Of a DNA stretch of 64,000 nt, positions 22,175-32,999 are shown one piece after another. The stretch covers positions 10,954,501 to 11,018,500 of the forward strand of contig NC_058196.1 of the NCBI RefSeq assembly GCF_907165205.1, given 5' to 3'. Position 1 is the first letter of the stretch. Every line of letters begins with the position of its first letter. The notes below the pieces were generated by a model. That model was not told where the DNA came from. It worked only from the letters and a program-made list of their open reading frames with translations, and made no database searches. Made by a program: the position numbers and the translations under genes. Source of the DNA: Coccinella septempunctata (Eukaryota; Arthropoda; Insecta; Coleoptera; Coccinellidae).

Positions 22175-22603
22175 GAACAACAAGTCTCTAGGTTTTGGAA
22201 ACTGGAAGAAGTCGCCAAGGCAGAATCTCTCTCTCCAGTTGATGAAGCAGCTGAAAGTTTGTTTTTACAAACAACAAAGGTTTTGAAGGATGGCAGGTTT
22301 CAAGTTAACCTACCACTAAAATCTCAGAGCGAGAACCTCAAGTTAGGTGATACTTTCACTATCACTCGAAGAAGGTTTGACAACCTAGAAAAAAGGTTCA
22401 TCCGGGATCCTTTGTATTATGCAGAGTACAAAAAATTCGTTGATGAATATGTTTCCCTCGGGCATGGTAAGGTCGTTCCCCTGTCCCTGACAAATGAATT
22501 GTCACAGCCTAAATATTTTCTTTCCCACCACGCTGTCTTCAAGGAAGATAGTGTGTCCACAAAAGTGCGAGTCGTCTTCGATGGTTCTTGTAAAAGCTCT
22601 TCT
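22175..22603 (+). pseudogene. BEL RT, N-terminal part
   Basis: Beyond the stop, the same frame reads FWKLEEV, RRRFDNLEKRFIRDP, YKKFVDEYVSLGHGK and KVRVVFDGSCKSSS, the conserved start of BEL RT. It is cut after the third Ser codon at 22603 by a LINE. The next BEL residues (GISLND) appear at 27030. Confidence 0.85.
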
Positions 22604-22626
22604 TTGCAGCATGGAACGTCAGAACC

Positions 22627-24432
22627 TTGCTAGACAACCACAAGGCTGACCGACCAGAGAGGCGTACTGCCCTAATCGATAAAGAACTGCAACGAACATC
22701 CATTGCAATAGTTGCCTTAAGCGAGACACGCTTTTCGGACGAAGGTAGCTTGGTAGAACAAGCGTATACTTTTTTCTGGAAAGGCTTGCCGGAAGGCGAA
22801 ATCAGACAACATGGCGTTGGCTTTGCCATTAGAAACGACCTGGCCGCCAAACTTACCGAAAATCCAGTTGGTATCTCAGAACGTTTAATGACCCTACGCT
22901 TTCCTGCAGCGAATAACACGTTCGTGAACATCATTGCAGTATACGCACCCACTTTGAACTCCTCTGACAACTTGAAGGACACTTTCTACGAAACACTCGT
23001 TGCTACATTAAGTAAAATCCCAAAACGGGAACGAATTATTCTCCTTGGAGACTTCAACGCCAGAGTGGGCCGATGTCAAGACTCGGAACTATGGCCGGGA
23101 ATAATAGGGAAACACGGCACAGACAGCATCAATTCGAATGGAGAACGTCTGCTGGCTCTTTGTGCAGAACACAATCTGTGTATAACGAACACCTATTTTA
23201 TTACGAGACCCAATTCAACGGGGACCTGGCGCCACCCGCGCTCGGGGCATTGGCATACCCTCGACTATGTGATCGTGAGAAGAAAAGATCTGAAAGAGGT
23301 GTTGGTCACTAAACCCAGAGCAGATCTGGAGTGCTGGACTGATCATAGGCTGGTAATCTCGAGAATGAAAATCTCAATGCGCCCAAAATACCAACGCAAG
23401 CCAAAGTATCTAAGAGAGCGCCTTCAAATCTCCAAACTACAAAACCCTTCTACGAAGGAAAGATTCACAGCTGCCGTCAAAGATAGCCTAACACCACCGG
23501 ATTATAACGACGACATTGAGACTCATTGGCTTCGCTTCAAGTCATCTCTCACCAATACAGCGAAAGAAATACTGGGCACAAAACGCTCCCGAAAATCCCC
23601 AGACTGGTTTGCCGATAGCGAAACTCATATCGCACCCCTTTTGGACGCAAAACACAAAGCGATGAAAACCGCAGTTAACAAGCCTGGCGATGTTGCAGCC
23701 CAAAAAAGTTTTATAAACATAAAACGCGAAGTCCGTCGAGAAATAAGAAAAATCAAAGATAGCTGGTGGAAACAAAAAGCAAGGGAAATACAAGCTTACG
23801 CCGATAACCATGACTACAGGCGTTTTTTCGAAGCTATCAAAACTGTTTACGGTCCGAGCAGAAAAGCTAGCTTTCCTATAAGAGATGCTCATGGAGCTAT
23901 TCTAACTGATGATAGAAAAATTCTCGAAAGATGGAAGGAGCATTATTCACAGGTCTTGAATCAAAATAACGAATCGGATTTATCCATTTTAGACCAGCTC
24001 CCCGCGTATAGTCCGATGACATCGCTTGATGACGAAATCTCAACGTCGGAAATCATAAATGCGATTAAAAATATGAAAAATGATAAGTCACCTGGTCTAG
24101 ACGGCCTTCCAGCGGAGATATTCAAAGCCTTGGATGAAGACATTGTCAATAGTCTCCTAACACTATTCCGAAAGATCTGGGAACAGGGAGATGTGCCACA
24201 AGACTTCAGAGACGCTTTAGTTATCAACCTCTATAAGAACAAAGGCGATACGTCGAATTGCAACAATTACAGGGGCATATCGTTGCTTAGTGTGGCCGGT
24301 AAAATTCTCTCGAAGATCATGGCTAATCGTCTGGTTCCACTCTTAGAAAAACTATTACCTGAATCCCAGTGCGGCTTTAGACCGGTAAAATTCTCTCGAA
24401 GATCATGGCTAATCGTCTGGTTCCACTCTTAG
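22627..24432 (+). pseudogene. LINE endonuclease and RT, first part
   Basis: The APE-type endonuclease has IAIVALSETRFSDEG, LLGDFNARVG, TLDYVIVRRKDL and WTDHRLVISRM; it nicks the target DNA. After a basic linker, RT begins with DKSPGLDGLPAEIFKAL, ALVINLYKNKGDTSNCNNYR and GISLLSVAGKILSKIMANRL. The frame then enters the second copy of an 86-bp tandem duplication (24296-24381 and 24382-24467) and shifts, ending at 24432. Without the duplication it would join the next frame. Confidence 0.9.
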
Positions 24433-24467
24433 AAAAACTATTACCTGAATCCCAGTGCGGCTTCAGA
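24296..24467 (+). repeat. 86-bp tandem duplication in LINE RT
   Basis: Two consecutive copies start at CCGGTAAAATTC (24296 and 24382) and are almost identical. The length is not a multiple of three, so RT is put out of frame. The homologous copy at 44476 has a single version. Confidence 0.92.
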
Positions 24468-25581
24468 CCAAATCGAGGTACGGTGGACCTAATTTTTACA
24501 CTGCGACAGTTACAAGAGAAGGCCCGTGAACAACAATCAAGGATTTATACAGCCTTCATCGATTTAAGTAAGGCATTCGACTCGGTGAATCGGAGAGCGC
24601 TATGGAAAATCATGAAACGTCTTGGAGTACCCGAAAAATTCTTAGCTGTGTGTAAAAGCCTTCATACCAACAACACCGCCAGAATACAGCATAATGGCTC
24701 TACAACCGACCATTTCCCAACCAACTCCGGAATAAAACAAGGCTGCGTATTAGCGCCTTTACTGTTCAATATTTTCACCATAGCCGTATCGATAATTGCA
24801 GATATGAGTATGCCCGTAAGAGGTGTTGGGATAAGATTCAGATTTGACGGAGGCCTGTTTAACCTGAAGCGCCTCAGAGCAAAAACCCGTACCAAGTTTA
24901 TCACGGAACTTCAATATGCAGACGACTGCTCACTCATCGCTAGCAGCTCGGAGGATCTACAGATAATGTTGGACACCTATAAACATATATACGAAGCTTT
25001 AGGCCTTAGACTCAATATCGACAAAACTAAAATCCTGGTTAGTCCGCCAGAAAGCCTTCAAACAGATATCAGCCTGGAGAATGAAACTCTAGAACAGGTC
25101 GAGCAGTTCAAATACTTGGGAAGCTTCATAAATACTAGGGCTAATTTAGACACGGAAATACAAAACCGTATCAATTCGGCATCACGGGCATTCTGGAAGC
25201 TGAAGGACAGAGTGTTCCGAAATCACGACCTCAATCTGGAGACCAAGACAGCTGTCTACAAAGCAGTGGTCCTTCCAACGCTTCTTTACGGAAGCGAAAG
25301 CTGGACGCCCTACAGGCGACATATTAAACAGCTTGAACAAACGCAACAACGTCATCTAAGACAGATAATGCACATCAGATGGTTCCACAAAGTTTCGAAT
25401 GCAGAAGTCTTGCAGCGCGCGAGTTGTACAACAATTGAGACTCAAGTAACGAGGGCCCGACTCAGATGGAGTGGTCACATTCTGAGGATGCAAGACACAA
25501 GACTCCCCAAAATAGCTCTATACGGCGAATTCACTGAGGGAGCCCGGAAACCAGGAGGCCAGTATAAGCGGTTTAAGGATA
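24405..25581 (+). pseudogene. LINE RT, second part
   Basis: RT continues with SQCGFRPNRGTVDLIFTLRQ, TAFIDLSKAFDSVNR (first catalytic Asp), GIKQGCVLAPLLFNIF and LQYADDCSLIA (catalytic pair). The thumb motif VEQFKYLGSFI and the C-terminal region LLYGSESWTPYRRHIKQLEQ follow. At 25581 it is cut by the minus-strand LINE; the remaining C-terminus reappears at 26701. Confidence 0.9.
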
Positions 25582-26700
25582 ATAATAATAATAATAATAT
25601 ACTTTATTTTCATGGACAATGCATACATGTATTGTGTAGAAAATTGTCAGTAAAACAATCAGCTGGGGTATACAGCAAAGAACACTATACTAATAGAGTA
25701 CATAGAAAAGACAAACAAGTAACAGTGCACCCTATTACACTAATTTCAAAAAATCATTCAATTTATAAAAACAGTTGACAAGGAGATAGCTCTTAAGACT
25801 TCTCTTGAAAATTACTTCACTACGGATACTTTTAATGTCATCAGGTAGTGAATTGAAAATTTTTTTTTCCCATATAATTCGGCGTATTGAGGGTTACATT
25901 ATATTTATAGAAGGGAATATGGAGGTATTTATCCTGCCTTGTGGGTCTTTCACGCATAAGATCGTTGGTCGAAAACAGAGCTCGATTCTTGAAGACATAA
26001 ACAGACATCTCAAAAATATACAAACATGCAAGAGGTAGAATTCTATATCTTGCAAAAAGTGGTCTACAGGAAACGAATTGGGAGACACCAGCAATCACTC
26101 GCAGTATCCTCTTCTGCGCGATAAACAGACTCGGAGCCAAGGATGAATTGCCCCAATATAGTAGGCCATACCTCAAACGTGACTCCACCTGCGCATGGTA
26201 CATTAATACAAGCTGATCTGGAGCCAACACAGTTTTTAAATTACGAAACAGAAAACACTGCGAGCTTAATTTCGTTAAAAGAGACTCACAATGATCTCTA
26301 AAGCAAAGGGTGTCATCCAAAATCATTCCCAAAAACTTAAGAGAAGCAGTCTGAGGCAACGGCTCATCATAATCATTTAATTTTACCTCAAGCGGTTGAA
26401 CTTGTTTCTGTCTATTGTGAAATCGCACAATTTGAGTTTTTCTAGGATTGAGACACAATTTATTTTTTATACACCAATTCAATGTGTGTTTCATTATTTC
26501 TGAACAAACATCACTGAGTCCGCTATCACTCCCGTCACTGACAACAAAAGAAACATCATCTGCATACTTTACCATAGAGACCCCCACTGGGTCAGCTCCC
26601 AAAAGTGGCAATTGATCTAGATCATTAACGTAGATGACAAATAGAATAGGCCCCAACATTGAACCTTGGGGAACCCCGATATTTACCTCTCTTTTTTGAG
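25582..26700 (-). mobile_element. 5'-truncated Jockey/CR1-like LINE nested in the LINE
   Basis: The 1119-bp insert is flanked by the 7-bp duplication AAGGATA (25575-25581 and 26701-26707). Its 3' end, on the left, is a run of ATT trinucleotides. The opposite strand encodes RT (next feature). Because it sits inside an element that itself sits inside BEL, it is the youngest of the three insertions. Confidence 0.93.
25841..26700 (-). pseudogene. Jockey/CR1-like RT C-terminal half
   Basis: The frame reads NIGVPQGSMLGPILFVIYVN, then MVKYADDVSFVVS (catalytic box), NWCIKNKLCLNPRKTQIV, LKFLGMILDDTL (thumb) and the post-RT helices ALKTV...RLRYGLLYWG. It is open for about 280 codons. The N-terminal half of RT and the endonuclease are absent because of 5' truncation at insertion, so no full protein can be made. 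Confidence 0.88.
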
Positions 26701-27011
26701 AAGGATACACTACATCAATCCCTAAAATTAGTTAATGCCAATCATAACTGGGAACAACTAGCGTCAGACAGGTCACAGTGGAGGTCTTTAGTACACAGTT
26801 ATAGTGGAGAATCGAGAAGGATACAGCGGCGGCCAGATCTGATTGGTGACTATCCATGCCCTGAGTGTGGAAGGATCTGTAGGTCACGGTTGGGTCTCTT
26901 CAGTCACAGGAAGGCACACAGTCGTAACTAGCCCTAATTACACGTCTGTTCGCATTTTTTTTTTTTTTTTTTTTCTTCTTTTTGTAGATTTATTCCCGGT
27001 AACGGGATACA
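26701..27011 (+). pseudogene. LINE C-terminal zinc-finger end and 3' UTR
   Basis: After the nested insert the host LINE resumes with DTLHQSLKLVNANHNWEQL and ends in CPECGRICRSRLGLFSHRKAH, a CCHH finger typical of the C-terminus of this LINE type. A stop follows at 26929 and a T-rich 3' UTR with ATTCCCGGTAACGGGATAC, a short hairpin, leads to the tail. Confidence 0.85.
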
Positions 27012-27027
27012 GCAATGAATGAATGAA

Positions 27028-28422
27028 TCTGGTATTTCCCTGAACGATATACTTCTAACTTGTTATGGTTTAGGCAAATTCAAGTTAATCCTACTCAAAG
27101 GTTTCTTCTGAATATTCTTTGGCGTGACAAGCCACAGGAAGAATTGAAGTGTATAGAATTCTCTACTGTGACTTATGGCACAAACTGTGCTTCGTTTCTT
27201 GCCACTAGAGTATTGAAGGAGGCCTCCATTCAAAATGCTTCAAGATTTCCTATGGCTGCTGAAGTCCTCAAATACCAAACTTATGTCGATGATGGGTCTG
27301 AAATGGAAACCAGATGCTGACTCGTTTGGTATTTCTATTCCAGTAAAATCCCTCGTGGCACCAATGACAAAAAGAAAGGTTTTGTCGATATTATCGCAGT
27401 GCTATGATCCTCTTGGATTTCTGTTCCCTCTAATAGTCAGAGGTAAGCTTCTTATACAGAGACTCTGGAGCAGCAAAATAGACTGGGACGCTCCTGTCAT
27501 CGACCAGTCTTTTCTTCAAGATTGGAGCCAGTTCGCTAATGACTTCAATTTATTGAAAAATTTGAATATTCCCAGGTATTTCTTCCTAGGCAAAACTGTG
27601 AAACTAATAGAATTTCATGGATTCGCAGATGCCAGCTTGAGGGCTTATGCAGCTTGTGCCTATATTCGGACAGTATATATAGATAACACGGTCTCGTGTT
27701 TCCTGATTTCTTCTAAGTCCAGAGTAGACCCTCTCAAAACTGTCACCTTACCCAGACTGGAGCTGTGTGCGATGCTCCTTCTTTCACAGTTGACAGACAA
27801 ACTGTTGAACATATTCAAAACTCGATTTCATGTCGACTCTGTGGTTCTCTGGTCTGACTCTGAAATAGCTCTTAATTGGATAAAATCTCACTCTTCTCGT
27901 TGGACTATCTTTGTCGCCAACAGAGTGGCACAAATTCAGGAACTGACTAAAAATTTCACTTGGTGTCATGTTCGATCAGAGAATAATCCTGCTGATCTTC
28001 CTTCTCGAGGTGTTCTTATGTCGGACCTCCTCCACATGCAGCTCTGGTGGAATGGTCCAGAGTTTCTTTCGGACTCAGCTTGGAAATATTCATATATGCC
28101 AGAAATCGAGGTTCCGGTAATGGAAGTTTCGGAAGAAAGAAAATTGATTCTCGTGTCTTCCATCATGTCGTATCAAAACAATTATTGGGACTCCTGGTTT
28201 AACAAGTACTCTTCTTTCTCAAGGCTACAAGGAGTGATAGCTTATTGTCTTCGTTTTCATCATAACGTCAGGAGTGATGACAAATGGTATGGCTCTCTTC
28301 AAGTACATGAGCTGAATGCAGCTCTCAAACTTGTGGTGAAGGTGCTCCAGCACATTCATTTCCACAAGGAAATCCAGGATTTAAAGAACCAGAAACCTAT
28401 ACGTGATAAACAGTTAGCTTAA
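27028..28422 (+). pseudogene. BEL RT remainder and RNase H
   Basis: BEL sequence resumes as GISLNDILL and then jumps, with loss of about 40 codons, to RQIQVNPTQRFLLNILWRD, TVTYGTNCASFLATRVL and YQTYVDD, the catalytic box. Directly after YVDD another block is missing and the frame changes to GLKWKPDADSFGI. RNase H follows: LSQCYDPLGFLFPL, FHGFADASLRAYAACAYI (catalytic Asp), LPRLELCAMLLLSQL and WSDSEIALNWI, then the tether VANRVAQIQELT and NNPADLPSRG. RNase H itself looks complete, but the RT palm is broken. Confidence 0.88.
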
Positions 28423-28509
28423 CTGAATATCTTTCTTGATGAACACGAAATTTTACGTGTTGGGGGAAGACTCAAAAATGCAGAAATTCCTTACGATCAG
28501 AAGCATCCT

Positions 28510-29676
28510 ATGTTGTTACCTTCTCGCAACTATGTAGTGTCTCTCATGCTTAAACAGAAGCATGAATCTCTAGGTCATGCAGGTGCTCAAAATGTTTTAT
28601 CAAACTTCAGGTTGAGATTCTGGCCACTCGATGGTCTCCGAGAGGTAAAAAGGATCTCAAGGAATAGTATCTTGTGTTATCGTTTTAGAGCACAGCCTAC
28701 TCATCAGTTGATGGCAGACTTACCAAGAGACAGAGTATTAGAATCACGCTGTTTCAGTCGAGTTGGATTGGATTATGGTGGTCCATTTGTCATCAAATCT
28801 TCGAACTTGAGAAAGGCACCACTTGTTAAGGCATACATAGCGGTCTTTGTATGTATGAGCACAAAGGCTGTTCACTTAGAAATGGTAACAAATTTGTCTT
28901 CTGAGCAATTCATCATGACTTTGAAAAGATTCATTGCCCGAAGAGGAAATCCTTCTACCATATACAGCGATAATGGTACGAATTTTGTCGGAGCCAGAAA
29001 TCAGTTATATGACCTTTTCAAGGTATTTAAAGACGGCAAATTCCAAGAATCCATAAAAGAATTTGCATCTCAAAATGAGATTGAATTTAAGTTCATACCC
29101 CCCAGAAGTCCTCATTGGGGTGGTGTCTGGGAAGCAGCAGTTAAAAGCACAAAGCATCGCCTAAAAAGATTGATTGGTGAAGCACACTTTACGTTCGAGG
29201 AATTTTACACTGTGTTAGTTCAGATAGAGTCTATTCTGAATTCACGTCCTCTCTGTCCCTTATCAAACGATCCCAATGATGTTCAAATATTAACACCTGG
29301 ACATTTTCTGATTGGAGCGAGCTTGACTGCCCCTCCAGAAAGGGACGTAACAAAGATCAAAGAAAATCGACTGACACGTTGGCAGAGAATTAGCCAAGTG
29401 ACCCAAACCTTCTGGAATAGTTGGAGAGTTGATTACCTCAACAGACTGCAGAATCGCCCAAAGTGGTTTCATCCAGAATTGCAAATAGGCTCCTTAGTCC
29501 TTCTGAAGGACGAGGAAACCCCACCTTTAAAATGGCCATTGGCCAGAGTGCTGGAAGTTTTTCCGGGAAGGGATAAAAGAATTCGAGTGGTGAAACTTAA
29601 AACAGCTGATGGCATATTCACAAGAAGCATCGCTAAGCTATGCCCACTCCCCATTCCAGAGACGCCTGATAGTTAA
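28510..29676 (+). CDS. BEL integrase
   Basis: This 388-codon open frame encodes the integrase domain. An N-terminal zinc-binding segment has HESLGHAGAQNVL, followed by SILCYRFRAQ; the first Cys of the usual C-x2-C is Ser here, so zinc binding is probably impaired. The catalytic core has GLDYGGPF (first Asp), YSDNGTNFVGA (second Asp) and PHWGGVWEAAVKS (Glu). The C-terminal region has LARVLEVFPGRDKRIRVVKL. A stop at 28420 separates it from RNase H in what should be one polyprotein, so it is a broken Pol fragment although open. Confidence 0.88.
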   Translation: MLLPSRNYVVSLMLKQKHESLGHAGAQNVLSNFRLRFWPLDGLREVKRISRNSILCYRFRAQPTHQLMADLPRDRVLESRCFSRVGLDYGGPFVIKSSNLRKAPLVKAYIAVFVCMSTKAVHLEMVTNLSSEQFIMTLKRFIARRGNPSTIYSDNGTNFVGARNQLYDLFKVFKDGKFQESIKEFASQNEIEFKFIPPRSPHWGGVWEAAVKSTKHRLKRLIGEAHFTFEEFYTVLVQIESILNSRPLCPLSNDPNDVQILTPGHFLIGASLTAPPERDVTKIKENRLTRWQRISQVTQTFWNSWRVDYLNRLQNRPKWFHPELQIGSLVLLKDEETPPLKWPLARVLEVFPGRDKRIRVVKLKTADGIFTRSIAKLCPLPIPETPDS

Positions 29677-29830
29677 GGTTTCCTTCCAATAATAAGTGTG
29701 TTTTCTATTGCCTTCATAAATAATGGTTCCCCTCATATTCTTTCTCCTTAGGGTTTTATTTTTCATTTTTTTTACTTTTTTGGTAGGTCTTGTTTTTCTT
29801 GAAGTTAAAAAACTTCAACGGGCGGGAGTA

Positions 29831-30707
29831 TGTTGCGATAAAAAACGCAACCAAGGAACGAACGAAAGTTCCTAGGGATCTTGCCGCGTACCTGCTTCCC
29901 AAATATGCCCATATACGGTAATGAGCTGAATCCGCAAATATCATTGGTTGTCACACATGTGACGCAAAACTTCCCCAGACGCTCTTCCAAGGGATGGACC
30001 GCGGTACCCACGCCACATTTAGCCGAGAATTACTCAAGAAACAAAGGCGTTCGACCCAAGCACCACAGGGGTGCAGTTCTTATTGGCATTATCTTTCATT
30101 TAGTTTTGTTCTTCTCTCGTTGTTTCGTTCAAAAGTCTTCAAAACTGTGATAAGCAGTGTGTTTCGCTTATCATCATTTTTTATCCTTACTTGTGAAAAG
30201 TAATCAGTGAACCGTGTCCGACTGAATCACCAGTACAACTGAGTTTGGCCGAGTATCTAAGCAGATAGTTTAAGCAGAGTTTAGGTTCCCAAAACACAGG
30301 ACACTCCTATCGATCAAAAAGAGGACAATTAGTTTCGACCCGAAGGTCTCAACCAGGCGATTGGAGTATACTTTGAACTGCCGGCAACCTGCAATAAATC
30401 TAAAGCTAAGGGATATAAGGTCAGAAAATTCCATTTACTCATTCAGCGGTTCCGAGCTAGGAACGTGAAAAAACCCAGTTTCTAGTAACACTGATGTTTT
30501 TGCTCAAATAATGTAAATAATTTAAGTTAGTTTGACTGTAAATATAATTGTTACGAGTTAAATTAACCGTCTTTCATTATCCTTGCAATACGATCTCTAC
30601 CAAGTTACATTTCTAGACTCCGCAATTCTGCGTAACCAGTGACAAGGTAGCTCACTGTTCTTCTTTAAGCGAGTGAAGATTATTATTCTAATCTTGCGTT
30701 CGCAACA
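29831..30707 (+). repeat. BEL 3' LTR
   Basis: 877 bp, the same length as the 5' LTR, with about five substitutions. It is preceded by the purine-rich GGGCGGGAG and followed by the TCTCT duplication. Confidence 0.93.
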
Positions 30708-31165
30708 TCTCTTCATAAACTTTTTAGGGTTTTCACTCCCAATCTCTGAAACAAAATCAATTAAAAAGTTTATGAAGAGATGCAAAATCCTCCCAAAATA
30801 AATTTCAATCGATATCTAAGTGAATTGTGTGTGCAAAATTAGTGAACTGTGTAAATAATTGACTGACTGACTTCACCCCGTTTTTTGTTGTGATAATAGA
30901 GTGCAAGGTGCATTTTTACGTGATTATGGATTCATAATCTGCAGAAGGGAGTATTCAAACATGGTGGAGAAGCATGTACGAGAGAGGTACCAGATGCTTA
31001 CAGCGAGAGGAAACTGAATAAAGACTCACTTCATATATTCTAGGCTCCTGATAATTTTAATTTCATTTACATCTTGTTATTCCGTATATAGGTATAATTA
31101 TGCCATATACATATTATATTTCATGAATAAAAGTTTTGTTTGATTTTATCAATTTTTTATTGGAG
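30708..31165. other. Spacer with a 75-bp hairpin shared with the Penelope-like ends
   Basis: Right after the BEL LTR, CTCTTCATAAACTTTTT (30709) and its inverted copy at about 30764-30781 enclose a segment reading, on the minus strand, a TTTGTTTCAG acceptor-like site and a peptide IGSENPKKFMKRC. The same segment occurs at 46848-46910 (plus orientation) and 52425-52476 (inverted). Adjacent bases 30779-30820 match 46809-46850 in inverted orientation. The rest holds no genes. Confidence 0.6.
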
Positions 31166-31593
31166 TATACCGACTAACGAAAATAATTGAATCTAGAATA
31201 ATAATTGATAGGAATTCCTTAAACTTAAACATATACCTTCTTCAAGGAGTCAAAAGAATTTGAAAATTCGATTATGCAGGTTGAAGGGACATTTCATAAT
31301 TATATATGTTAGAATTAATAAAACACGTGGTTGATACTTTTTATTCACAAAGTAAGATGGCGGTCGGTTATCTAGCACGTGGAGGTGCTCTAACACAGGG
31401 TCAGGTACAAAGCGTATCGCCCGACAAGATAGTTCAAGTAATAGTCTGTTCGGCCTGTGCAAAAGAGAGAGCAGGTAACATTGGAGCACAGAGTTCACAG
31501 AGCATAGGTTCTATACTCTTATTCTTCCTTCGACATTCGTCGTCGGACATTATCAGTATATTTTAAGGGGGGTCAAATTAACATTTGCTAACA
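31166..31593 (-). repeat. gypsy LTR, left (3') copy
   Basis: Shares its full length with 35534-36168 apart from the insert there. The outer junctions are TGGAG on the left and CGGCCATACT on the right. Confidence 0.75.
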
Positions 31594-31905
31594 CGGCCAT
31601 ACTGACCACTGAAACGTCCTCGTTTCACTTACTAGGCATAAACAATATCTTAATATCAAACAACATTGTTAAAGGGTGCTTGTAAACATAAAACAGTTGA
31701 ATCTTTGTGTACATGGCTCTGTTTGATGCGCTGGCTCGCGCTGCGGCATTATTATAGGTGGAAAAAAGAGCCAAGCGAGAAAAAAACCACCACCGCTTAC
31801 TGTTTACAGATCAAGTTAACAAAACACTTTGAATTTCAAAAGTTGATAAAATTGTCATTTACAACATATAAACTGTTAAATTAGGTTTGTGACATTGCAC
31901 ATAAG
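31594..31905. other. Spacer inside the deleted gypsy element
   Basis: No protein motif recognised on either strand. It probably represents the 3' untranslated part of the element. Confidence 0.4.
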
Positions 31906-32260
31906 TTAGCCTCTACTAGGGACTCCCGTCCGGGCCTTACTTGTCAATTGCACAGAAGTTAGCCTCACTAGCGACCTCCCGTCTATGCCTTACTTGTCAA
32001 TATCACAACTGTGAAATTGCACAGAGGTTAGCCTCAACTAGGGACTCCCGTCCGGACCTTAGTTGTCAATTGCACAGAAGTTAGCCTCACTAGCGACCTC
32101 CCGTCTAGGCCTTACTTGTCAATATCACAACTGTGAAATTGAACAGAGGTTAGCCTCAACTAGGGACTCCCGTCCGGACCTTACTTCTCAATTGCACAGA
32201 GTTAGCCTCACTAGCGACATCCCGTCTGGGCCTTACTTGTCAATTTTACATATTCGTATT
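31906..32260. repeat. 122-bp higher-order tandem repeat (53 + 69)
   Basis: The motif TTAGCCTC starts units at 31906, 31959, 32028, 32081, 32150 and 32202, with spacings 53, 69, 53, 69, 52. Alternate units differ consistently (ACTAGGGACTCCCGTCC versus ACTAGCGACCTCCCGTC), so it is a two-unit higher-order repeat. Confidence 0.9.
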
Positions 32261-32489
32261 TAAAGTACCGAAAACTTATCATGGAATTTCAAGTGCTTTG
32301 GAAAACATTCAACATAAAATGAAAATGAGACAATACAATGGATAATAACATAACAATAAGAATCTCATAAGGAACAGTATAGAACATAAAATTTGATGGA
32401 CATGAGAATATTTCACTTCATCATGGCGCATCATTGAAACTAGCACTCACTCATCACTATTTGCTTTTTTAGGCCAAGATCTCATTGGT

Positions 32490-32640
32490 TCTATTCTGGA
32501 CTCCTACTCTTCTCAAGGCATATAGATCGTTTGGTAGGACTGCTTGCACTTCGAAAGGTCCAATAAATGTTGGCTTCAGTTTTTCTTCATTCGATAGCTA
32601 CCTTCATGGAAATTTTCTGATTAACATCAATCGGTAACCT
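32490..32640 (-). pseudogene. gypsy integrase C-terminal end
   Basis: Minus-strand reading gives LKPTFIGPFEVQAVLPNDLY followed by ALRRVGVQ, the GPF/Y module at the C-terminus of Ty3/gypsy integrases, which helps bind DNA. It is preceded by QKISMKVAI and a stop. Only this tail of Pol remains, which proves a large deletion between gag and the end of pol. Confidence 0.7.
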
Positions 32641-32999
32641 AACCTGATGTTAGAGACCTGCCAGCGTTATACTATACTCCTGGATTGCTCAACGGGAACA
32701 TTTTACATTCTTGAGAGCGCTTGTCTTGTGTAAATCTTCATAAGAATTCACGTACAAAACAGATCAAACTTTTGCAATTGGTTTTGATTTTCCTGAAACA
32801 TAACAAAGCGCCAGTATCTTATTTTCACTAGGTATGTTTCGACTAAGTTAGTCGACTCGCTTGAAAATTTTTGTTATTTGACAATATTCGATTTATTCAA
32901 TACTTTACTAATCGCTCGTCCAATCCTGACAAGTCTATATTCAAATCTAATGTGCTAATTGATTGTTACGAACACTGGGTAACTAAAGTTTAACTGAAC

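Larger units (their letters stand above)
22604..27027 (+). mobile_element. 5'-truncated LINE inserted in BEL RT
   Basis: The element begins inside the endonuclease start (GCAGCATGGAACGTCAG, equivalent to 42791 of the longer copy) and ends in a tail of (AATG) repeats at about 27012-27027. BEL sequence reads through if it is removed with a TCT repeat (22601-22603 and 27028-27030). It carries endonuclease, RT and a C-terminal zinc finger. It was damaged by an 86-bp tandem duplication and by a second LINE at 25582-26700. Single-ORF layout and short tandem tail suggest an RTE-like clade; the clade is not certain. Confidence 0.9.
19145..30707 (+). mobile_element. BEL/Pao retrotransposon carrying nested LINEs
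   Basis: The two LTRs (19145-20021 and 29831-30707) are both 877 bp, start TGTTGCGATA, end TTCGCAACA and differ by about five substitutions by eye. The flanks share the 5-bp duplication TCTCT (19140-19144 and 30708-30712), as usual for BEL/Pao. Gag-protease, RT, RNase H and integrase occur in BEL order. A LINE at 22604-27027 splits RT. RT also lost the segment after SLNDILL and the segment after the YVDD box, and an in-frame stop at 22172 separates gag-protease from RT. The element cannot move on its own. Confidence 0.95.

Noticed and set aside
22539..22982. Minus-strand frames opposite the LINE endonuclease (also 42754-43167)
   Set aside because: Mirror frames of the real endonuclease, present in both copies for that reason.
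31906..32260. CRISPR-like array
   Set aside because: The spacers are not unique: the whole 122-bp unit is repeated, and the context is eukaryotic.
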